A DNA stretch of 35,802 bases from Prevotella sp. UBA7764 (GTDB lineage Bacteria > Bacteroidota > Bacteroidia > Bacteroidales > Bacteroidaceae). The DNA lies in contig DLDU01000057.1 of NCBI GenBank assembly GCA_002481295.1, positions 16,454-52,255 of the forward strand. The letters run 5' to 3'. This document shows positions 16,923 through 22,609 of this stretch, piece after piece; within the stretch, counting starts at the first letter, position 1, and each line of letters opens with the position of its first letter. The notes under the pieces are model-generated. The model did not search any database. It was not told where the DNA came from and saw only the letters and a program-made list of their open reading frames with translations. Both the position numbers and the translations under genes were made by a program.

Positions 16923-18371
16923 ATGGCAGATTTTATAGTAGCAATAGAGCTGGGATCTTCAAAAATCACCGGCATTGCGGGGAAGAAGAACCTCGACGGC
17001 AGCATTAGGGTATTGGCTGTCGTAAAGGAAGACGCTACTTCATGCATTCGCAAAGGCGTGGTCAACAATATCGACAAGACAGTGCAGGCTTTGGACAATG
17101 TGATCAAGAAACTCGAGAACACGCTCAAGACCAAGATTGCACGCGTCTACGTCGGAGTCAACGGTCAATCGATACGCAGTGAGAAAAATATCATTGTCAA
17201 GCAATTGCCCGCCGACACCAAGGTGACCGTCGACATGGTCAACGGCCTGATGGATGCCAACCGCAGCATGCAATATCCCGACCAGGAAATCCTCGACGCT
17301 GTCACACAAGAATACAAGGTCGACAACCAGCTTCAAGTCGACCCGGCAGGCTTTATCTGCTCCAGACTGGAGGGCAACTTCCTCAACATTCTCTGGCGCA
17401 AGTCCTTCTATCGCAATCTCAACCGCTGTTTTGAAAATGCTGGCATTGCCATCGCCGAGATGTATCTTTCTCCCCTTGCCCTCGCCGATGTCGTACTCAC
17501 CGATGCCGAGCGCCGCGGTGGCTGCGTCCTCGTGGACTTAGGAGCCGAGACAACAACCGTTGCGGTCTACTTTCGCGATATTCTTCGTCACCTGGCCGTC
17601 ATTCCCCTTGGCAGCAACAACATCACCAAGGACCTCACATCCTTGCAGATGGAGGACAAGACAGCAGAGGAGATGAAACTCAAATATGCCTCTGCCTACA
17701 CCGACTCCAGCGAGATCGACATGGAAAAGACCTATCCCATCGACCACGACCGCAGCATCGACATGCCGAAGTTTGTGGAGATTGTCGAGGCTCGCCTGCA
17801 GGAGATCATTGAGAACGCATGGCATCAAGTGCCCGACGAATTTATGGGCAAACTCCTTGGCGGCATCGTCCTCACCGGTGGTGGCTCCAATATGAAAGAC
17901 ATTGAAAAAGCCTTCAAGATCCTCACCCATACTGATAAGGTGAGAATAGCAGGTTCTGTTACGACAACCATCATTTCCAAGAGCCCCGCCATCACGGCCA
18001 AAGACGGCACTATGTGTACGGCTCTTGGACTGTTGGCCAAAGGCAACATGAACTGCGCAGGCAGTGAGATCAGCGATTCTCTCTTCCAAAACGAACAACC
18101 CGTCAACGAAGCACCTGTTCAGCCCATCACACACTCTACGACAGAAAACGGCAAGGGCATCATCAAAACCGAGGCTGAAAAAGCTGCCGAAGAGGCTGCC
18201 AAGCGTAAGCAGGAGGAAGAAGAGGAGCGTCGCAGACAGCAGGAAGCCGAAGAGGAAGAAGAGCGCCGGCGCAAGAAACGCGAGAACTCATGGTTCCACA
18301 AAGCCGTCAACGGACTCAAGACCTTTGGCCGCAAGATGGTAGAGGAAGAGGAAGAGGAAGACGAGAAATAA
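16923..18371 (+). CDS. ftsA: Cell division protein FtsA with long charged C-terminal extension
   Basis: Actin-like ATPase that tethers FtsZ filaments to the membrane and recruits the divisome. The 482-residue product has phosphate-binding loops A-I-E-L-G-S-S-K-I-T-G at 7-17 and V-D-L-G-A-E-T-T-T-V at 204-213, and the adenosine motif G-G-I-V-L-T-G-G-G-S-N at 313-323. After about residue 375 comes a linker, then a highly charged Glu/Arg/Lys-rich predicted helix (about 417-454), then an amphipathic segment S456-W-F-H-K-A-V-N-G-L-K-T-F-G-R-K-M473 that looks like the membrane-targeting helix. An acidic E/D tail (474-482) ends the protein. E. coli FtsA is about 420 residues and ends in its helix. 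Next gene ftsZ starts 33 bases later. Confidence 0.95.
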   Translation: MADFIVAIELGSSKITGIAGKKNLDGSIRVLAVVKEDATSCIRKGVVNNIDKTVQALDNVIKKLENTLKTKIARVYVGVNGQSIRSEKNIIVKQLPADTKVTVDMVNGLMDANRSMQYPDQEILDAVTQEYKVDNQLQVDPAGFICSRLEGNFLNILWRKSFYRNLNRCFENAGIAIAEMYLSPLALADVVLTDAERRGGCVLVDLGAETTTVAVYFRDILRHLAVIPLGSNNITKDLTSLQMEDKTAEEMKLKYASAYTDSSEIDMEKTYPIDHDRSIDMPKFVEIVEARLQEIIENAWHQVPDEFMGKLLGGIVLTGGGSNMKDIEKAFKILTHTDKVRIAGSVTTTIISKSPAITAKDGTMCTALGLLAKGNMNCAGSEISDSLFQNEQPVNEAPVQPITHSTTENGKGIIKTEAEKAAEEAAKRKQEEEEERRRQQEAEEEEERRRKKRENSWFHKAVNGLKTFGRKMVEEEEEEDEK

Positions 18372-18404
18372 GACTCAACATTTTTACTTTAAAGACAGAC
18401 CACT

Positions 18405-19778
18405 ATGCCAGATAACAACAACAATATGGAAGGCCTGAAACCTTCCTCACTTACGGAAAGCGCCAAGCCTTCCATTCTCGATTTCGGTCAGCCTGACAAA
18501 GAGCAGAGCATCATCAAGGTCATCGGTGTCGGTGGTGGCGGTGGCAATGCCGTGAACCACATGTACCGCGAAGGCATCCACGACGTGTCGTTTGTACTTT
18601 GCAACACTGACGCGCAGGCCTTGAACGACTCTCCCGTCCCCGAGCACCTGCAGTTGGGTGCCGAAGGTCTTGGAGCTGGCAACCGTCCCGAGCGTGCCCG
18701 TCAGGCCGCTATGGAGAGCATCGACCAAATCAGGGCTATGCTCAACGACGGCACGAAGATGGCATTCATCACGGCCGGTATGGGTGGTGGAACAGGCACC
18801 GGTGCTGCTCCTGTCATCGCGCAGGTGAGCAAAGAGATGGGCATTCTCACCGTGGGCATCGTCACCATTCCCTTCCGTTTCGAAGGTCCAAAGAAGATCG
18901 ACCAGGCTCTCGACGGTGTCGAAGAGATGGCCAAGCATGTCGACGCCCTGCTCGTGATCAACAACGAGCGCCTGCGTGAGATCTATCCCGAGCTGACAGT
19001 CCTCGACGCTTTCGGCAAAGCCGACGACACGCTGAGCGTCGCCGCTAAGAGCATCGCCGAGATCATCACCATTCACGGACTCATCAACCTCGACTTCAAC
19101 GACGTGAAGACGGTCCTCAAGGACGGTGGCGTCGCCATCATGAGTACCGGCTACGGCGAGGGCGACGGACGTGTGAAAAAGGCTATCGACGACGCGCTCA
19201 ACTCACCGTTGCTCAACGACAACGATGTCTTCAACTCCAAGAAGATCCTGCTCTCCATCGCTTTCTCCAACGAGAAAAACGACAACCAGGGTCTGATGAT
19301 GGAGGAGATGAACGATGTCAACGACTTCATGGCAAAGTTCGGCGACGACTTCGAGATCAAATGGGGACTGGCCACAGACCCCGAGCTCGGCAAGAAGGTT
19401 AAGGTCACCATCCTCGCTACCGGTTTCGGTGTGGAGGACGTGGAGCCCAAGGACCGCCGCGAGCGCCGCACACAAGAGGAAGCCAACCGCATCGCACAGG
19501 AAGAGGAAATCGCAGCCGAAAAGGCCGACCGCCGCAACCGCTACTATGGCAAGGACGGCAAGAACCCGATGATGAAGCACCGTCCTCACGTCTACATCTT
19601 CACACCCGACACGCTCGACAACGAGGATGTCATTCTCGCTGTGGAGAACACGCCTACCTACAAGCGTACACGACAGATGCTCGAAGACATCCGCAACACT
19701 GGTTCCGGCCATAAGGACGACAAGCCCAATACCGACGAACAGGCCGATACCGTGCCCGGCATCATCAGCTTCGCATAA
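18405..19778 (+). CDS. ftsZ: Cell division GTPase FtsZ
   Basis: Tubulin homologue that forms the Z ring. The 457-residue product has an extra N-terminus of about 35 residues, then the GTPase core: G-V-G-G-G-G-G-N at 41-48, the tubulin signature G-G-G-T-G-T-G at 127-133, and the T7-loop-like N228-L-D-F-N-D-V that completes GTP hydrolysis. The segment after about 345 is a charged linker with H-R-P-H-V-Y-I-F-T-P-D-T-L-D and T-P-T-Y-K-R-T-R-Q-M-L-E. The end, T-V-P-G-I-I-S-F-A, differs from the classical D-I-P-x-F-L-R peptide that binds FtsA and ZipA. It closes the classical dcw order; a YqeY gene follows after 53 bases. Confidence 0.97.
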   Translation: MPDNNNNMEGLKPSSLTESAKPSILDFGQPDKEQSIIKVIGVGGGGGNAVNHMYREGIHDVSFVLCNTDAQALNDSPVPEHLQLGAEGLGAGNRPERARQAAMESIDQIRAMLNDGTKMAFITAGMGGGTGTGAAPVIAQVSKEMGILTVGIVTIPFRFEGPKKIDQALDGVEEMAKHVDALLVINNERLREIYPELTVLDAFGKADDTLSVAAKSIAEIITIHGLINLDFNDVKTVLKDGGVAIMSTGYGEGDGRVKKAIDDALNSPLLNDNDVFNSKKILLSIAFSNEKNDNQGLMMEEMNDVNDFMAKFGDDFEIKWGLATDPELGKKVKVTILATGFGVEDVEPKDRRERRTQEEANRIAQEEEIAAEKADRRNRYYGKDGKNPMMKHRPHVYIFTPDTLDNEDVILAVENTPTYKRTRQMLEDIRNTGSGHKDDKPNTDEQADTVPGIISFA

Positions 19779-19831
19779 CACAGCGGCGGCCTATGCCGTC
19801 AACGACAAGGATTTTAAAACAACAAAGAGAT

Positions 19832-20284
19832 ATGGCAAATCTATTTGATCAGGTCAGCAGTGACATCCGCACAGCCATGAAGGCGCGCGACAAGGTGCGT
19901 CTGGAAGCACTGCGTAACATTAAGAAATACTTCATCGAGGCAAAGACGGCTCCCGGTGCCAACGACACTTTGGAGGACGCAACCGCTCTGAAGATTCTGC
20001 AAAAGCTCGCCAAGCAAGGTGAGGAAAGTGCCGACACCTATGCAAAGGCCAACCGCCAGGAACTCGCCGACGCAGAGTTGGCGCAGGTCGCTGTCATTAA
20101 GGAATACCTGCCCAAGCCTCTCACTGAGGAGGAAATCACCGCGCAGGTCAAGGACATCATCGCCCAGACTGGTGCACAAGGCATGAAGGACATGGGCAAG
20201 GTGATGGGGCAGGCCACCAAGCAGATGGCCGGCAAAGCCGACGGCAAGGTCATCTCCACCATCGTCCGCCAACTCTTAGCATAA
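19832..20284 (+). CDS. GatB/YqeY domain-containing protein
   Basis: A 150-residue cytoplasmic protein of the YqeY family, which is related to the C-terminal tRNA-binding domain of the amidotransferase subunit GatB. Its biological role is not firmly established. Typical features are the N-terminal M-K-A-R-D-K-V-R-L-E-A-L-R block, K-E-Y-L-P-K-P-L-T-E-E-E-I in the middle, and the glycine-containing C-terminal helix region D-M-G-K-V-M-G. The ATG at 19832 is chosen because conserved sequence starts there; the frame runs 39 bases further upstream without family similarity. It is the last gene before the strong terminator at 20329-20371 and is probably co-transcribed with ftsZ. Confidence 0.9.
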   Translation: MANLFDQVSSDIRTAMKARDKVRLEALRNIKKYFIEAKTAPGANDTLEDATALKILQKLAKQGEESADTYAKANRQELADAELAQVAVIKEYLPKPLTEEEITAQVKDIIAQTGAQGMKDMGKVMGQATKQMAGKADGKVISTIVRQLLA

Positions 20285-20328
20285 CCTCCCGGCCTTCTGA
20301 CCGGCAGACATAGCAGACTTTAAACATT

Positions 20329-20371
20329 GAAGTCTCCCATGTGGCTCGTGCCGTATGGGAGACTTCTTTTT
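20329..20371. terminator. Terminator at the end of the dcw operon
   Basis: GAAGTCTCCCAT (20329-20340) pairs perfectly with 20355-20366; an inner GGC/GCC (20343-20345 with 20350-20352) extends the stem. Five Ts follow on the plus strand. recO converges from the right, so the hairpin may stop both transcripts. Confidence 0.9.
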
Positions 20372-20419
20372 ATCTATACGCAATACTGCTTCGTCAAAGG
20401 CCTTGGGAAACGACAAAAG

Positions 20420-21142
20420 TCAGAATAGCTCCCTGAGCACTGGCAGCGATTTCATCTCCGGGAAGCCTGGGATATGCAGCCGATAGTAGGTCAGTATCGT
20501 GTCGACGCACTCATTTCGTTCGGCACTGCTCATGCGGAAAAACCTCATATTGTCGTAGTTCATCCTCATCAGCGTACCGATCTTTGCCGCCTCGTCAGGC
20601 CGCAGGAAGTCAGGGTGCAAGGGTCTTATGGACGTGAACACACCGTTGCGCAGATCAAACCAGTCGCCCTCAGCCATCTCTTCCAAGTTAGGAAAGAAGC
20701 CGATGAACCGCGACAGGCGTAGCATAAACACGAGATGGAAGTTGGCAAACTGCCCCACCACATTGTCGAGCCACGTCACACTACTCTCCACATAGTCATA
20801 CAGCGGCACATTGCATTGCTCGTCGCGCAGCGCATAAGACAGGAATTCCGCGATGAAAAGGCCTATCGCCAGTTTCTTGGGCTGAAACGGTATCGAGAAG
20901 AACGGCTGTGCCAGACGTATGTCGCGGAAGCGTTGCAGGCTGCGCGTGGGTCTGTCGTCATAGACAATCTCCAGGATGGTCAGCGGCTGAAACAGCTGTT
21001 GCTTGATCTTTCCCCGTCCGTTTTTCGAGACATGACAGATAAACGACGCCCTTCCCTTCTCTCTTGAAAAGACGTCGACAATGATCTGAGAATCACCATA
21101 TCTCACAGATCTGAGCACAATAGCGCGCGTTTTTGTTTCCAT
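20420..21142 (-). CDS. recO: DNA repair protein RecO
   Basis: Recombination mediator of the RecFOR pathway, loading RecA on SSB-coated DNA. The 240-residue product has the N-terminal OB-fold pattern (T-K-T-R-A-I-V-L-R-S-V-R-Y-G-D-S and V-D-V-F-S-R-E-K-G-R), followed by a helical C-terminal domain. The ATG at 21140-21142 is chosen: the frame is open ten codons further, but those codons overlap the -7 box and family similarity starts at M-E-T-K-T-R. The gene stands alone on the minus strand, convergent with the dcw operon and divergent from tRNA-Glu/rpsT. Confidence 0.92.
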   Translation of the reverse strand: METKTRAIVLRSVRYGDSQIIVDVFSREKGRASFICHVSKNGRGKIKQQLFQPLTILEIVYDDRPTRSLQRFRDIRLAQPFFSIPFQPKKLAIGLFIAEFLSYALRDEQCNVPLYDYVESSVTWLDNVVGQFANFHLVFMLRLSRFIGFFPNLEEMAEGDWFDLRNGVFTSIRPLHPDFLRPDEAAKIGTLMRMNYDNMRFFRMSSAERNECVDTILTYYRLHIPGFPEMKSLPVLRELF

Positions 21143-21149
21143 ACAACCG

Positions 21150-21157
21150 CAAAAATA
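21150..21157 (-). promoter_or_regulatory. -7 box of recO
   Basis: The minus strand reads TATTTTTG (TAnnTTTG). Seven bases separate the box from the recO ATG, so the predicted transcription start coincides with, or nearly touches, the start codon. No clear TTTG at -33. Confidence 0.55.
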
Positions 21158-21196
21158 CGAAAAATCAAGCATTTAGAAAAAATTAATGAGAGAAAA

Positions 21197-21228
21197 TTTG
21201 GTGACTCAAAGAAAAAGCAGTAACTTTG
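21197..21228 (+). promoter_or_regulatory. Consensus promoter of tRNA-Glu and rpsT
   Basis: TTTG (21197-21200), 20 bases, TAACTTTG (21221-21228): a complete match to the Bacteroidetes primary-sigma consensus and the strongest promoter in the window. The tRNA begins 19 bases after the box. Confidence 0.9.
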
Positions 21229-21246
21229 CACCCACGAAAATAATAT

Positions 21247-21318
21247 GGTCCCTTCGTCTATCGGTTAGGACGAGAGATTTTCATTCTCTAAAGAGCAGTT
21301 CGACTCTGCTAGGGACTA
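21247..21318 (+). tRNA. tRNA-Glu (anticodon UUC)
   Basis: A full cloverleaf can be drawn by hand. The acceptor stem is 21247-21253 with 21311-21317 (first pair G-U), the D stem 21256-21259 with 21268-21271, and the anticodon stem 21273-21277 with 21285-21289. The loop TTTTCAT has TTC at 21280-21282. A 4-base variable loop follows, and the T stem is 21294-21298 with 21306-21310 around TTCGACT. CCA is not encoded. It reads GAA/GAG codons. rpsT starts 30 bases later with no terminator between. Confidence 0.97.
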
Positions 21319-21348
21319 CAAACAGAAATAAAAAGTAGAAATTTAAAG

Positions 21349-21603
21349 ATGGCAAATCACAAATCATCAGTAAAGAGAATTCGCCAGACCAAGGTGAAGA
21401 CTTTGCATAACAAGTACTATGCAAAGACGATGCGTAACGCTGTTCGCAAGCTCCGCGCTACCACTGACAAGGACGAGGCTGCTAAGCAGTTCCCCGTGGT
21501 ACAGAAGATGCTGGACAAGTTGGCAAAGACCAACATCATCCACGCTAACAAAGCTGCCAACTTGAAGTCTGGTTTGGCACAGCATATCAACAAGCTCGGC
21601 TAA
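21349..21603 (+). CDS. rpsT: 30S ribosomal protein S20
   Basis: An 84-residue basic, helical protein that binds 16S rRNA early in small-subunit assembly. The N-terminus [13 protein letters not shown] and the C-terminal [14 protein letters not shown] are the S20 signatures, and the length is usual. It is transcribed with the tRNA-Glu gene from the consensus promoter at 21197 and ends in its own terminator. Confidence 0.97.
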   Translation: MANHKSSVKRIRQTKVKTLHNKYYAKTMRNAVRKLRATTDKDEAAKQFPVVQKMLDKLAKTNIIHANKAANLKSGLAQHINKLG

Positions 21604-21637
21604 TCCGTGCTTCAGACATTGTTGATGTAAGATATTC

Positions 21638-21663
21638 AGCCGCTCCGAAAGAGCGGCTTTTTT
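21638..21663 (+). terminator. rpsT terminator
   Basis: AGCCGCTC (21638-21645) pairs with GAGCGGCT (21651-21658) around the loop CGAAA, followed by a run of six Ts. A textbook intrinsic terminator for the tRNA-Glu/rpsT unit. Confidence 0.93.
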
Positions 21664-21708
21664 GTATCCCTACGTCACCGATTTACCTCCTTTCACCCGT
21701 CTTTTCAC

Positions 21709-22407
21709 TTATTCGTCGTCTTCTTCACCATCGTAATAGCCGCCCGTGCGCTTTCCTTGCAGATAGGGCTCTGCCACCTGATAGCGGATGCGGTAGGCCG
21801 CGCCCGTGTAGCCTCGTGCAGGGCCAATGACCACCACCCAGCCATCGATGTATCCGGCGTCACCGACTACAAGCTCGTCGGGACCCGACACGCCCACGGG
21901 CAGATCACCACGGAACTGCCACATCAGTTGCTTGATCTTTCTTTCCGGACACTTGAAGATCTCCCGGATACTCAGACGATGCCCGTCTTTCTTGCTGAAC
22001 GACGCACAGTCCTCGTCCCGCCACGTCGCCGTGTCGCGGTCCACAACCTGCGACTGATAGGTCACGATCTCCTCGTCCTCATAGCTGCGAACGATTTCCA
22101 CGCGCCGTGACAGCCCGCTGTCTTCCTTGAGAAAGGTGTCGTAGCTTTGCCGCATCACGTTTTCGAAGTTCGCCTCATCCAGTTCTTGCGGTTCGTCCAC
22201 GTCGAGGATGTCGCATATCCAAGCCTTCACGCTGTCCAGCGCATGGGCCTCGCCGTCGACGGGAAAGTCCACTTTCACCGCATACGACTGTCTGCCACTA
22301 CAACGCACAAAGCTATAGCCCGTCGTAGTGAAGAAGTTCTCTGCCGCTGCCAATGGCAATGCTTGCAGACACGAAACCATGATGAGAATCAAACTACGTA
22401 ATGTCAT
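21709..22407 (-). CDS. Secreted DUF3298-like protein of unknown function
   Basis: A 232-residue protein with an N-terminal signal peptide (T-L-R-S-L-I-L-I-M-V-S-C-L-Q-A-L-P-L-A-A-A), so exported to the periplasm or outer surface. The C-terminal half, with H-R-L-S-I-R-E-I-F near the middle, resembles DUF3298/RsiV-like domains found in lysozyme-binding anti-sigma factors and PdaC-type proteins; I have not aligned it. The end is very acidic (E-E-D-D-E). The ATG at 22405-22407 is preferred over a TTG three codons earlier because that TTG overlaps the -7 box. Single gene, divergent from the GH43-GH8 gene. Function is not assigned. Confidence 0.7.
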   Translation of the reverse strand: MTLRSLILIMVSCLQALPLAAAENFFTTTGYSFVRCSGRQSYAVKVDFPVDGEAHALDSVKAWICDILDVDEPQELDEANFENVMRQSYDTFLKEDSGLSRRVEIVRSYEDEEIVTYQSQVVDRDTATWRDEDCASFSKKDGHRLSIREIFKCPERKIKQLMWQFRGDLPVGVSGPDELVVGDAGYIDGWVVVIGPARGYTGAAYRIRYQVAEPYLQGKRTGGYYDGEEDDE

Positions 22408-22413
22408 TACTTG

Positions 22414-22421
22414 CAAAATTA
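22414..22421 (-). promoter_or_regulatory. -7 box of the DUF3298-like gene
   Basis: The minus strand reads TAATTTTG (TAnnTTTG) and ends 6 bases before the ATG at 22407, predicting a leaderless or almost leaderless mRNA. Confidence 0.5.
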
Positions 22422-22515
22422 CAAAAAAAATCTGTCACATCTCTTTGTTTCCGCACACAATCTCGCTTTTTTCGTCAAACAGGAACTATGTTCAATCTTA
22501 CTCTTTTCGACATTC

Positions 22516-22541
22516 GTAACAAGTGACAAACATTTTGTTAC
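22516..22541. promoter_or_regulatory. Inverted repeat upstream of the GH43-GH8 promoter, candidate operator
   Basis: GTAACAA (22516-22522), 12 bases, TTGTTAC (22535-22541) form a perfect 7-base dyad. It ends about 31 bases before the -7 box at 22573, just upstream of where the -33 contact would be, a usual place for an activator site. No poly-T follows, so it is not a terminator. The cognate regulator is not in this window as far as I can tell. Confidence 0.45.
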
Positions 22542-22572
22542 CCCATCCAAACAGCCTTTCTCCTATTTTTCG

Positions 22573-22580
22573 TATCTTTG
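22573..22580 (+). promoter_or_regulatory. -7 box of the GH43-GH8 gene
   Basis: TATCTTTG matches TAnnTTTG and ends 29 bases before the ATG at 22610. The -33 position (AAAC) is poor, which fits a promoter that needs an activator. Confidence 0.65.
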
Positions 22581-22609
22581 CCTCACCTATAACTAAACAA
22601 TACCACGAC

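Noticed and set aside
20529..21067. Plus-strand frames inside recO
   Set aside because: They overlap recO entirely and have no family features.
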